Positions 1 through 8,955 of a DNA stretch of 12,192 nucleotides are shown in pieces. Within the stretch, counting starts at the first letter, position 1; each line of letters begins with the position of its first letter. A program made the translations under genes and the position numbers. The stretch is from Actinomycetota bacterium (GTDB lineage: Bacteria > Actinomycetota > Actinomycetes > Propionibacteriales > Nocardioidaceae): assembly GCA_009702305.1 (NCBI GenBank), contig WLIH01000024.1, positions 1-12,192 of the forward strand, read 5' to 3'. Under the pieces are notes generated by a model. That model was not told the origin of the DNA and ran no database searches. It saw only the letters and a list, made by a program, of their open reading frames with translations.

Positions 1-3000
1 CGGAAGCACGACGCCGTCGGCGAGCCAGCGATAGCTGAGCACCGCGTCGGCCGGCACGAGCGTCCCGGCGCTCGCAAGCAGCCAGCGGTAGCGCTGCGGC
101 GTCCCCCGCAGGATCGGCTCCAGACCCACGATCGCGGCCAGCTCCACGACCGACGACGACTGGCTCGCGCTGACCGTCTCGTAGCCCGCTCGGGTCACGG
201 TGACGGTCGCTGCGATGGTGTGACCGATGTCCAGGAAGCCCAGCGGGTACGACGTGCCGCTCACCTCCGGGACGACGACGCCGTCGCGCGTCCACGTCCA
301 TCTGGTGGTGGAGCCGTCGGCGACCGCACTGGTCACCGCGGCCACGAGCGTCTGCCCGTAGATCGCGTCGCCGACGAGGGTCGAGGTGGCCGGAGCGGTC
401 GCGCCCGCGGCGACGGGTGCCGTTCGCCACGTCTGGGTGGCGTCGACGTAGCCGGGCGCGGACGACGTGACCACCAGCTGCAGGACGACGCCGAGGTCGC
501 CCGGAGTCGGCAGGTAGGTCGCGGCGTTCGCCCCGGCGATGGGGGTCGCGATCCCGAGCGCCGAGATGGTGGACCACTGGTAGGTCGTCGCGCTCGCCTG
601 ACCCGGTGCGGTGACCGTCGCAGTGATCGTCTTGCCGACGCGCACGTCGGAGGAGCCGAGGACGACCGGCGCCGCCATCACCCCCGGCGCGATCCGGCCG
701 GAGAAGATCGCGGTCTTCGAGTCGTCGAAGTAGCCGTCGGCCAGCACCGTGACGACCACGCTCAGCACGCGGTCGACGTCAGCCGGCCGCGGCGTGAAGC
801 TGCTTGCCGTCGCACCCGCGACGGGGCGGCCGTCGACCTGCCACTGGTAAGTCGTCGACTCGGGCGTCGGGACGACGGCGCCCAGGGGGCCGGTCGCCCG
901 GACCCCGGCCGGCACCCCGACCTGGGCGGAGCCGACCGCCAGCGGCGAGAGACCCACGAACGAACCCTTGTCGATCGGCCCGATCTCGTTGGAGACGCCA
1001 ACGTTGGGCGCGTAGCCCTCGGTCGTCCCGGTCACGACGAGCCGCAGCCGGTGCTGGTAGTCGGCCGTGACCGGTCGGTAGTCCACCAGGACTGCTCCCG
1101 GGATCGCCACCCACAGGTCGGCGACGGCGTTGTAGCGCTGCCACTCGTAGGACGTGGAGTCGAGCAGCGGGTTCGCCCCCGTCACCACCGAGGTCAGCGT
1201 CTTCGCCACGTAGGCCGGCCCGGAGATCGTCACCGTGACCGGGGCGACGATGTCGCCGAGCGCGGCGGTCTCCTGGGACACCAGGCTCCAGGCCGAGGCA
1301 GCGTGGTAGCCGGGAGCGGTGACCTGCGCCTGGACGCAGACCCGCTTTCCGTACGCCGAGCCCGCCACCTTCCACGGCGTGGCCGAGGCCGGCACCGTCA
1401 GCAGGGTCGGGCACTCGGTGGCGGCTGCGTCGACGGTCGCCCAGGCGTACTGGATCGACGCGCCCGGCGGCAGGCCGGTGGCGTCCAGCATCCCAGTCAG
1501 CGTCTGGCCGACCTTCACGGTACCGGTGAAGGTCGGCGTCGCGAGGGTCATGGTGCCGGTGTCGACGGGACCGAGCGCCGCGGTGCCCGGGGTGTCGTTG
1601 TAGCCGTAGAGGCTGGCGGTGCTTACGTAGCGGACCTCGGCCTTCTCGTCGGCGGCCACGAGGGCGTACGTCGAGCCGGTCGCGCCCGGGATGGGCGTCC
1701 AGCCCCCGAGGGGGCCCTTGCGCTCCCACTGGCCCGCGACCTTGCCGGGAGCCGGGACGGCGGACTCGACCGTGGCGGTCAGGGTGTTGCCGACCGCGAC
1801 GGTGCCGCTCAACGTGACCACCGGCGGGCTCGCGAAGTCCTTGCCCTTGACGGTGCCGGTCGGCGTCGACTCCACGACGGCTGCGTTGTATCCCGGCGAG
1901 CTGGCCGTGACGACCAGGCGGACCTCATGCGCGACGTCGGCATCGGTGAGGTTGTAGATGAGCGACGTCTCGTTCGGGATCACCGTCCACATGCCCCCGG
2001 GTCCCGACCGCTGCCACTGCAGGTCGAGATCGCCCGCCGCCGGCACCGAGTCGGTCACCGTCGCGGTGAGCTGGGAGCCGGACGCCAGCGGACCGGTGAG
2101 CTCCACCGAGGCGGTCGGGGCGGTCGTGAAGTCGGCGGCCACGACGGTGAGGGTCGGGCTACTGCGGGGGACGTCCTCGTAGTCGTCGCGCACAGCGACA
2201 CCGTGGGCGACGATCTGGGTCCCGACGTCGGAGGCCTGCGTCGTGTACGTCGCCGTGGAGCTCAGCTGCCCGCCCCCGTTGACAGTGCTCCAGGAGAAGT
2301 CGAAGTGGTCGGCGCCCGGGATCAGCTCGGTGATCTCGCTGGCGGTGATCGTGGTGCCGACCGGGACCGGCTTCGACGCGTCGATGTCGAGAGTGACGTT
2401 CCAGTCCTGGTTGAACTTCTTGAGCACCACCGGCCCTTGGCAGAAACCGGTCGCCCGGCCGATGCCGTCGGTGACGCGGTGCCCGATGTAGGCACCCGCG
2501 AGGGAGGTCCCGTTGATCTTCGACGGGATGGTGAAGGTGGCGCCGGTGCTGCCGGTCAAGATCGCGCCGGCGGGCCCGGATGCCGGGGTGGACTCGCACA
2601 GTGACTTGCTCGACGCGTAGACCCACGCGCCGTCCTGGGCGGCGGTCGGGGGGGTGCCCGAGAGCGTGTCGCCGGCGGTGAAGGTGCCGGTGAAGGTGTC
2701 CTGGCGCGTGGCGAACGCCAGGATCGTCGACTGGGCGACGCTGTCCTGACTGCCCGGCTTGATGCCCGTCACCTTCAGGGCGATCCGGGCGTTCAGGAGG
2801 TCGTCGGTCACGAAGAGGGTGCTCTGGGTCGCTCCGGAGATCGCGAACTGCCGGTTGGGCAGGTCGATCGACGACGCCAGCCACTGGTACTGAACGGTAG
2901 CGTCGGAGGGCATGTAACGCCCGGGCTGCGCCGTCAGCGTGTCGCCGACCGAGACGCTCGTGCCGTCCCACTGGGCTCCCCGCGAGCTGGTGATCCCGGC

Positions 3001-3408
3001 CTGCACCGGCACGCTGAACGGGCGCGGCCCCTCGGGGATCGGTCCGTAGCACTGGCTGTAGACGTTGTAGCCGCTACCGGCGACCACGCTCGTGACGTAC
3101 CACCCCAGCGCGTAGTCGGGGATCTGCACCTTCTTGGCGTTGCCGGCGATCGTGATCTGCTTGCCGCCGCTGAGGAAGTCCTGGTAGTCGCACCCGGCGT
3201 GGGGGTAGAAGACCAGCGCTTTCGTCGACGCCGGCGTGATGCCGCCCTCGATCGAGATGATCGAGCCGGTGCTGATGGTGCCGGAGATGCTGGGGTCGGG
3301 CGGATCGGCGTACGCCGGGGCGGCGCTGATGGCGGCCAGCCCGGTGAGCGACAGGCTCAGCAGGATGGCGATGGCTGCGTGCACGACGCGGCGCGGGACG
3401 GTGATCAT
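1..3408 (-). CDS. Large secreted Ig-like repeat protein, C-terminus outside window (partial)
   Basis: The frame is open for 1136 codons from the ATG at 3408 to the left edge, so the 3' end is missing. GAGG lies 5 nt before the start. Residues 1-33 form a signal peptide (two Arg, a hydrophobic core, cleavage after AYA). About eleven Ig-like modules follow, with Y-x-W type strands at W176, W373, W465, W561, W656, W756, W856, W944, W1039 and W1128. Two N-terminal modules are of the cysteine type: C73/C120 (CYGPI) and C271/C323 (CQGPV). A later module carries C666/C691. There is no other cysteine, so three disulfides are likely. No enzymatic motif was seen. The start lies 53 bp after the end of the neighbouring paralogue with no terminator between, suggesting co-transcription. 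The protein is exported; a structural or adhesive surface role is inferred from the architecture only. The missing C-terminus may carry the domain found in the paralogue. Confidence 0.9.
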   Translation of the reverse strand, partial: MITVPRRVVHAAIAILLSLSLTGLAAISAAPAYADPPDPSISGTISTGSIISIEGGITPASTKALVFYPHAGCDYQDFLSGGKQITIAGNAKKVQIPDYALGWYVTSVVAGSGYNVYSQCYGPIPEGPRPFSVPVQAGITSSRGAQWDGTSVSVGDTLTAQPGRYMPSDATVQYQWLASSIDLPNRQFAISGATQSTLFVTDDLLNARIALKVTGIKPGSQDSVAQSTILAFATRQDTFTGTFTAGDTLSGTPPTAAQDGAWVYASSKSLCESTPASGPAGAILTGSTGATFTIPSKINGTSLAGAYIGHRVTDGIGRATGFCQGPVVLKKFNQDWNVTLDIDASKPVPVGTTITASEITELIPGADHFDFSWSTVNGGGQLSSTATYTTQASDVGTQIVAHGVAVRDDYEDVPRSSPTLTVVAADFTTAPTASVELTGPLASGSQLTATVTDSVPAAGDLDLQWQRSGPGGMWTVIPNETSLIYNLTDADVAHEVRLVVTASSPGYNAAVVESTPTGTVKGKDFASPPVVTLSGTVAVGNTLTATVESAVPAPGKVAGQWERKGPLGGWTPIPGATGSTYALVAADEKAEVRYVSTASLYGYNDTPGTAALGPVDTGTMTLATPTFTGTVKVGQTLTGMLDATGLPPGASIQYAWATVDAAATECPTLLTVPASATPWKVAGSAYGKRVCVQAQVTAPGYHAASAWSLVSQETAALGDIVAPVTVTISGPAYVAKTLTSVVTGANPLLDSTSYEWQRYNAVADLWVAIPGAVLVDYRPVTADYQHRLRLVVTGTTEGYAPNVGVSNEIGPIDKGSFVGLSPLAVGSAQVGVPAGVRATGPLGAVVPTPESTTYQWQVDGRPVAGATASSFTPRPADVDRVLSVVVTVLADGYFDDSKTAIFSGRIAPGVMAAPVVLGSSDVRVGKTITATVTAPGQASATTYQWSTISALGIATPIAGANAATYLPTPGDLGVVLQLVVTSSAPGYVDATQTWRTAPVAAGATAPATSTLVGDAIYGQTLVAAVTSAVADGSTTRWTWTRDGVVVPEVSGTSYPLGFLDIGHTIAATVTVTRAGYETVSASQSSSVVELAAIVGLEPILRGTPQRYRWLLASAGTLVPADAVLSYRWLADGVVLP

Positions 3409-3461
3409 GAGGACCTCGAGGGGTGGGCTGCAGAAGGGGACGGCCGGGAGCGGGCGCCGCG

Positions 3462-4184
3462 CTAGTCGGGTCGGACCTCGTCGGGGCGCAGGACGTAGAC
3501 GGTGTCGAAGCGCACCAGATCACCCAGGACCGCCTTGACCTTGCGATCGCCGAAGACCTTCACGTCGACGGGGATCACCAACCCGGCCTCGAACCGGCCG
3601 TTGTCGTCAGCGACCGCGGTGCCCAGGACCCGAGAGCCGAACTTCAGCTCCACCACGTCGCCGGGCAGGTAGCCCGAGCCGCGCGAGACCACCGACTCCC
3701 CCGGACGAGCGGTCTTGCGCGCGACCTTGAACTCGACCGGCACCCCCGCCACCGGAGCCGTCCGCTGCGACGTCGCGACGGCCGTCTCGTAGCCCTCGAC
3801 CAGACCCGTCACCCGCACCGTGATCCGAGCGCCGATCTGCTCACGCACCAACCGCAGCACCGCACCGGTCGCACCCGGGATCGCGACCCCGTCGGCGTAC
3901 CACTGCCACGACAGACCCGCCACCGGCACCGGCGGCGTCGACGGCGTGACCACCGCCGTCAACCGCGACCACACCTGAGCCTGACCACCGATCGTCACCG
4001 CCAGACCCTCGAGGGTCGGGCGGACGACCGGACCGACCGGACCCGCCGACGCCGTCACGGTGTCGTTGCCGACCCGAGTGACGGTCGCGGTGGCCGAGAC
4101 GAGCCCGCCCACCATCGAGGCGGACAGCGGCAGCACGGACCCGGTGACCCCCGGGACCGTCACACCGTCGACGGACCAGACCCA
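3462..4184 (-). repeat. Shared 3' cassette, copy in the giant gene
   Basis: This segment encodes the last two Ig-like modules and the C-terminal domain. It aligns without gaps, at 723 nt including the stop codon, with positions 8956-9678. Over the last 185 residues I counted 36 differences by hand, about 80% identity; the preceding 55 residues are less similar but also gap-free. This marks the two genes as paralogues that share a conserved C-terminus. Confidence 0.85.
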
Positions 4185-7100
4185 CGCCACCGCGGCGTCC
4201 GCGGGGACGGACGGTGACAGCGACGCCGTGAGGGTGGTGCCGGACACCGTGGCTCCGGAGATGGTGGCCGTGAACGGCCCCAGGGCCGGCTGCTTCACGG
4301 GACCGACGATCACGGTGGCGGTCCGCGTGCCGTAGCCCGCCTCCGCCGCCGTCACGACCATGCGGAACGTCGATCCGAGGTCGGCCACCGTCGGGGTGTA
4401 CGTCGACGACGTCGCGCCGGGCACGGCGGCGTCGCCGAGCACGCCGATCCTGAACCACTGGTAGGTGAGGGTCGCCGACGCAGGAGCGGCGACCGAGGTC
4501 ACGATCGGGGCACCCACGATCGCCCCGGTGAGGGCGAGCACCGTGACCGGTCCCTGCACCCCGGGCAGCACAGCCGGCTCGGCCGCGGCGCGGCCGGCCA
4601 GGTCCTGATATCCGGGTGCCGACGCGACGACCTGCACCGTCACCACGCGGCCGAGGTCCTCGGGTCGCGGCACGAAAACGCTCCGCGTCTGGCCGACCAC
4701 GGGCCGGCCGTCCACGAACCACTGGTAGGCGAACGCCCCACCCACCGAGGCCGGCTGCGGCGTGACGGCGTCCTGGCCGGCGACCGACAGCAGCCCACCC
4801 ACCTGGGGGGTGCCGACGATCCGCGGGTCGAGGTGCGCGAAGACCCCCAGTACCTTCTCGCTCAGAGCCTTCTCGCGCACGATCGACACGTAGCCCGTCT
4901 TCGACACCGTCATCGTCACGGAGACGAAGCAGCCCTGGTCGGCGGCCGTCAGCGCGTAGGTCGACAGGGACTGGTCGGGGATCGTCGAGGCGACCGGACC
5001 GCACTGACGCGACCAGACGTAGGAGACCGACGTGTCGCTTTGCTGCACCGTCGGCGCCGTGGCGCTCAGCACCGTCCCCGGCACGGCCGGTCCCGCCTGG
5101 GTCAGGAGGGCCGGACCGGTGGCGTTGAGGCTGCCCGCGGCGAGCGTCGAGGTCGGTGCCGACACGGCCACCGTCTCGGCGTGCAGGTCCTGGGTCGCGG
5201 TGACGACGACGTACACCTGCTTGGTGGCGTAGGCGCCCTGGACCGTCCACGAGGCACTGGTCGCCGAGGCGATCGGCGTGCCGGTCTGCGGGATCGCGCC
5301 GCCCGAGGTCAGCTCGTACCACTGGTAGGAGAGGGTGGCGGAGGAGTCGATGACCCCGGCCAGCGTCGCGGTCAGCACCTGCCCGACCTTCGGGTCGCCG
5401 CTCACGGTCACCGGCGAGACACCAGCGACCTTCGGGAAGGCGATCGGGCCCTGGGGCAGGACGACATCGGAGTAGGTCCGGTAGCCCGTGCGCGCCACGG
5501 TGACCCGCACCGCGAACCACTTGCCCTTGTCGGCGACCGCGGGCGTGTAGGTGCCGTCGGAAGCCGGCACCAGCGGGGTCGCGAGCAACGGGTCGTCGAG
5601 GTCGGACTTGTCGAACAGCAGGCTGTCGGTGAGGAACCACTCATAGGTCACCGTGTCGGAGCCCGGCAGGATCGGCGCGGGCAGCACGGTCGGCGCGGTG
5701 ATCGAGGTGGCGGAGCCGACGATGCCGGAGTCGGACAGCACACCCAGGGTCACGCTCAACGTGCCGGGCTGCACCGGCCCGACGCACGCTCCGTCACCGA
5801 GCTGGACGTACTGACCCAGCATCGCACCGGTCAGACTCAGCTCCTTCTCGACTGACGTGGTCACCGGCGAGCCTGAGCAGTCGGCCGTCGTGAACAGCTT
5901 CCACGTCGTACTGCTGCCCAGGGCCGCCTTCAACGTGACACCGACCTCGGTCGTCCCGGTGAATCCTCCCGACGTCGCGGCCGGGTCGGTGTACGACGCC
6001 GCGACCGGCAGCGACGTGGTCGCCTGGAGGGTGAGGTCCTCGTAGCCCGGAGCTGAGAGGACGATCTTCAGCCCGACGACCTGACCGACATCGAGGTTGC
6101 TGGGCGTGAAGGTCCACGGGCTCGAGGTCCCCGTGCCCGGCGTCTGGACGACCGGCGAGGAGGAGTGCGACCAGGTCACGACGTACGTCGTCCCGACCGG
6201 CACCGCCGCACCACCGAGGGTGCCGCTGACCGGGCGGTTGGCCGTGGGCGTGTCCGAGAGGCTGAGCGTCGCAGCGGGGAACGGCAGGCCCTTCGCCGCG
6301 ATCGGTCCCAGGCAGTCGCCGGCGACCACCGTCTCGCCGGTGCTGCTGAAGGCTCCCCGCACGAAGCCACCCGCGACCGCGGTGTCCCCGAACTTGTCGG
6401 GGATGGCCTTCGAGAAGCCCAGCATCTGGGTGAGCGGCACGGTCCCGATCTGGCTCGTGCAGTCACCGTCGGAGTAGTAGGTGAACGATCCACTGCGAGC
6501 CGGTCCGCTGGGATCGCGGACGGTGAGGATCTCTCCCACCTTGAGCGTGCCCGAGACGATCGCGGTGCCGTCGACGGGACCGCTCATCGCATCGCGCGCC
6601 AGGACCGACACCGTCGCGGCCGACGCGGAGAGGTCGGCGAAGCCGGTGGCGGTGGCGGTGGCGCGCGCGGTCAACGTCTTGCCGAGATCGGCCGAGGTGA
6701 CGAGGTAGTCACGTCCGGTCGCGATCGCCACGGCAGAGCCCTCGCGGAACCACTGCACGGTGGTCGTCGCACCGCTGCCCGGGACGGTCGGACCGCTCGT
6801 CGTCGCGCTGAGGACGTCGCCGACCTTCGCCGTGCCGAAGATCTGCACGGTCAGGCCGCTCATCAGGCTGACGATGGGACCGAAGCACGGTTGAGACAGC
6901 GTCCGACCGTCCACGCTCGCCGTGACGCTGATGTAGAGACCGAGCTGGGTCTCGGTCGGAGTGATGAGCGAGACGTCTTGGGGGTACCCCGGACCACCCG
7001 CCACCCCGCCATAGCTGGCTCCCTTGGGCGTCTGACACGAGGAGTCGCTCCAGAACTTCCACAGGAACGAGTCGACCAGGGGATCGACGAAGGTGAGGTC

Positions 7101-8753
7101 GGTGCCGACGACCGGCCGCCCGGAGAGGAAGGGAGCCGGCGATGCCGGGTCGGAGCGAGGGGCCACGACGACGTGCTCGGAGTAGCCGGTCTTGTCGTAG
7201 TAGCCGCTCAGCTTGAAGGTGCCGGCGTAGCGGATCCAGGCGCCGGCGTCGGTCGAGAGCACGCGCAGCGTCTCGGTGGAGCGAATGTCGGTCCAGGTCC
7301 GCCCGCTGTCGGTCGAGCGCTGCCAGGTCCCGGTGGCGGTCGTCCCCGTCGGCGCGCCGACGAGGGGCACCGAGCCCGTGAGCGTGCTGCCGAAGGCGAC
7401 CGGGTCGGTTGGCGTTGCACCCTCCGGGCCCGCGACGGCGATGGTCGGCTCCGGGGTGACCCCGAAGGTCTCACCTACAGCCTCGAAGCAGTCGGCGACG
7501 TTGACGAACGTGCTGCTCGAGTCCTCGACGGCCTGGGAGAAGCCCAGCCACTTACCGGTCGTGGCGCCGCCCGGGGAGTTGTTGTACGTCGCCGGGACGA
7601 GATAGGTGCCCGTCGACGTTGCGCCGGCAGGCACGACGCTCAGAAAGGCCAGGCCACCCGTGCGGGCCAGGCAGTTGGCCTGCGAGGCGTAGTAGGCCGC
7701 GAAAAGGTTCTTGGTGTTGAAGGCTCCCTTGGTCAGATCGATCGACGTGCCGACCTTGACGGGCGTCGTCTGCGGCAGCGCCGTCGGCGCACCCACTACC
7801 GGGCCCTTGCACAGCGACGGCGTCGCCGTGCCGTCGCTCACCTGGTAGTAGAGACCGCCGAGCGGAGTGCCCCCGAGCGACTCGGGCAGGACGTAGGCCG
7901 CGCCGGTGAACGTGTCGGAGGTAGTGCCCGTGCACGCGGCCCGACCGGTCCCGAAGCTGATGGTGCGGGTGGCGCCGTCGAGACCGCCCGTGACGTTGAC
8001 GGCCGTCCCGGTCTGACTGCCGCCCGGGGCCGTCGTGCTCAGGGCGGGCACGGTGATGGTCAGCTCGTTGCTCTCGGCGCCGAGATCGCTCGGGGTGGTG
8101 CCGGCGACGAACGTCGCGCGCACGATCGCACGCACGACCTGGCCGGCGGTTGCGGGGACGAGCTTGTACTGCGCCGCGGTCCCTGGCGTCACAGCCGAAG
8201 AAGCGAGGTCGGTCCAGGTACTCCCGTCGGAGGCCCGACGCTGCCAAGTGATGGCGTACGTCGTGCCGTCACTCGGGGTCGCCGCGGTCACGGTCGCGAC
8301 CAGCGTGCTGCCGACGGTCTGCAGGCCTGTGATGCTCACGGTCGGCGGCTTCGGGACCACGACGTCGACGACGGGTCCGGCGCAGGCGGTCGCGGCATAC
8401 GGAGCGCTGATCGTCACGCGGAGGTACTGACCAGGGATCATCCCTTGGAGCGTGCCCAGGCCGATGGAGATAGGCCCTCCGGAAAACGTGGGGCTCTCCT
8501 GGGTGCAGGCGGCGTCGTCGTAGGCCTGCCAACTCCCTGTCACCGGCTGGGTCGGCGCCTGCGCCGCGACCACCGTGAACGGCTCGCCATTGATGAACGG
8601 CCCGGTCACGGTCACAGTCGAGCCGATGACGACGGTGCCGCCGATCGGGATGGTCGTGCCGGCGACGGCAGCCGACGGGCTCAAGGAGAGCGCAGCGAGC
8701 GCAGCGACCAGGGCCATCGACACACGGGAGGCGGCGCGAGGGAAGGGAAGCAA
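3462..8753 (-). CDS. Giant secreted Ig-like repeat protein with alternating cysteine-type modules
   Basis: This complete gene encodes about 1763 residues from a TTG start at 8753, chosen because AGAGG lies 5 nt upstream and the product then begins with a good signal peptide (Arg-containing n-region, hydrophobic core, cleavage after AVA at residue 31). An in-frame ATG at 8801 would add 16 residues and two cysteines. About 17 Ig-like modules follow. Six are of the cysteine type, with pairs at 83/124, 274/315, 361/422, 573/623, 765/814 and 959/990; most end in C-x-G-P-[V/I]. They alternate with ordinary modules marked by Y-x-W strands. One further module has C1251/C1275. The last ordinary module (WQWYADG, W1617) is followed by a domain of about 95 residues (PGESVVSRGSGYLPGD, then ADDNGRFEAGLVIP) that resembles terminal all-beta domains of actinobacterial exported proteins. 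No LPXTG, membrane helix or catalytic motif was seen. It is flanked by two paralogues; function unknown. Confidence 0.93.
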   Translation of the reverse strand: MLPFPRAASRVSMALVAALAALSLSPSAAVAGTTIPIGGTVVIGSTVTVTGPFINGEPFTVVAAQAPTQPVTGSWQAYDDAACTQESPTFSGGPISIGLGTLQGMIPGQYLRVTISAPYAATACAGPVVDVVVPKPPTVSITGLQTVGSTLVATVTAATPSDGTTYAITWQRRASDGSTWTDLASSAVTPGTAAQYKLVPATAGQVVRAIVRATFVAGTTPSDLGAESNELTITVPALSTTAPGGSQTGTAVNVTGGLDGATRTISFGTGRAACTGTTSDTFTGAAYVLPESLGGTPLGGLYYQVSDGTATPSLCKGPVVGAPTALPQTTPVKVGTSIDLTKGAFNTKNLFAAYYASQANCLARTGGLAFLSVVPAGATSTGTYLVPATYNNSPGGATTGKWLGFSQAVEDSSSTFVNVADCFEAVGETFGVTPEPTIAVAGPEGATPTDPVAFGSTLTGSVPLVGAPTGTTATGTWQRSTDSGRTWTDIRSTETLRVLSTDAGAWIRYAGTFKLSGYYDKTGYSEHVVVAPRSDPASPAPFLSGRPVVGTDLTFVDPLVDSFLWKFWSDSSCQTPKGASYGGVAGGPGYPQDVSLITPTETQLGLYISVTASVDGRTLSQPCFGPIVSLMSGLTVQIFGTAKVGDVLSATTSGPTVPGSGATTTVQWFREGSAVAIATGRDYLVTSADLGKTLTARATATATGFADLSASAATVSVLARDAMSGPVDGTAIVSGTLKVGEILTVRDPSGPARSGSFTYYSDGDCTSQIGTVPLTQMLGFSKAIPDKFGDTAVAGGFVRGAFSSTGETVVAGDCLGPIAAKGLPFPAATLSLSDTPTANRPVSGTLGGAAVPVGTTYVVTWSHSSSPVVQTPGTGTSSPWTFTPSNLDVGQVVGLKIVLSAPGYEDLTLQATTSLPVAASYTDPAATSGGFTGTTEVGVTLKAALGSSTTWKLFTTADCSGSPVTTSVEKELSLTGAMLGQYVQLGDGACVGPVQPGTLSVTLGVLSDSGIVGSATSITAPTVLPAPILPGSDTVTYEWFLTDSLLFDKSDLDDPLLATPLVPASDGTYTPAVADKGKWFAVRVTVARTGYRTYSDVVLPQGPIAFPKVAGVSPVTVSGDPKVGQVLTATLAGVIDSSATLSYQWYELTSGGAIPQTGTPIASATSASWTVQGAYATKQVYVVVTATQDLHAETVAVSAPTSTLAAGSLNATGPALLTQAGPAVPGTVLSATAPTVQQSDTSVSYVWSRQCGPVASTIPDQSLSTYALTAADQGCFVSVTMTVSKTGYVSIVREKALSEKVLGVFAHLDPRIVGTPQVGGLLSVAGQDAVTPQPASVGGAFAYQWFVDGRPVVGQTRSVFVPRPEDLGRVVTVQVVASAPGYQDLAGRAAAEPAVLPGVQGPVTVLALTGAIVGAPIVTSVAAPASATLTYQWFRIGVLGDAAVPGATSSTYTPTVADLGSTFRMVVTAAEAGYGTRTATVIVGPVKQPALGPFTATISGATVSGTTLTASLSPSVPADAAVAWVWSVDGVTVPGVTGSVLPLSASMVGGLVSATATVTRVGNDTVTASAGPVGPVVRPTLEGLAVTIGGQAQVWSRLTAVVTPSTPPVPVAGLSWQWYADGVAIPGATGAVLRLVREQIGARITVRVTGLVEGYETAVATSQRTAPVAGVPVEFKVARKTARPGESVVSRGSGYLPGDVVELKFGSRVLGTAVADDNGRFEAGLVIPVDVKVFGDRKVKAVLGDLVRFDTVYVLRPDEVRPD

Positions 8754-8758
8754 GTAGA

Positions 8759-8763
8759 CCTCT
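8759..8763 (-). promoter_or_regulatory. Ribosome binding site deciding the TTG start of the giant gene
   Basis: AGAGG on the minus strand lies 5 nt before the TTG at 8753. The stretch CCCCAGAGGTC matches in position and style the leaders of the two paralogues (CCCCTCGAGGTC and CCCCTGGAGTG). The alternative ATG at 8801 has GGAG only 1 nt away, which is too close. Confidence 0.6.
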
Positions 8764-8847
8764 GGGGAACAGCCCGAGACGGCGTGAGGGGGTACGCACA
8801 TGCTCCGTGGCGCGTGTCGCTCGTCAGCATGCGACTAGTGACAGATA

Positions 8848-8894
8848 GCCCGAAGTGACTACGTCAACCTCAAGATCTGCTCAAGATCGGGGCC
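8848..8894 (-). promoter_or_regulatory. Conserved upstream element of the giant gene (putative promoter or operator)
   Basis: These 47 bp are nearly identical to positions 9896-9940 upstream of the short paralogue: 13 bp and 17 bp blocks match exactly, with about five mismatches and one 1-base indel overall. On the plus strand a perfect 9-bp direct repeat, CTCAAGATC, occurs at 8869-8877 and 8880-8888, an 11-bp period (one helical turn). Such spacing is typical of sites for OmpR/PhoB-type response regulators. Read on the minus strand, TTGAGC, 17 bp, TAGTCA could serve as -35 and -10 elements. The surrounding noncoding DNA is not conserved, so selection or recent duplication of this block is likely. 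Which of promoter or operator it is cannot be told from sequence. Confidence 0.6.
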
Positions 8895-8905
8895 TTGGAG
8901 CGACA

Positions 8906-8941
8906 GGATGTGCCCCGCGGTCCAGACCGCTGGGCACATCC
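8906..8941 (-). terminator. Strong hairpin after the short paralogue (probable terminator)
   Basis: GGATGTGCCC at 8906-8915 pairs perfectly with GGGCACATCC at 8932-8941. After one mismatch, an inner 5-bp stem (GCGGT/ACCGC) closes a 4-nt loop. It begins 14 nt past the stop codon of the short paralogue and ends just before the conserved upstream element of the next gene. No T-run follows on the minus strand, as is common for actinobacterial terminators. Confidence 0.75.
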
Positions 8942-8955
8942 GTCACACACGCACC

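Noticed and set aside
220..2604. Long plus-strand open frame of 794 codons
   Set aside because: It lies antisense to the left repeat-protein gene; its composition is dominated by Arg, Gly and Asp, as expected for a shadow frame in high-GC DNA, and no domain is recognisable.
3409..3461. Possible terminator between the giant gene and the left paralogue
   Set aside because: No stable inverted repeat was found in the 53-bp gap, so co-transcription is the simpler reading.
6165..8858. Long plus-strand open frame of 897 codons
   Set aside because: Antisense shadow of the giant gene, Arg-rich and low in hydrophobic structure, with no recognisable motif.
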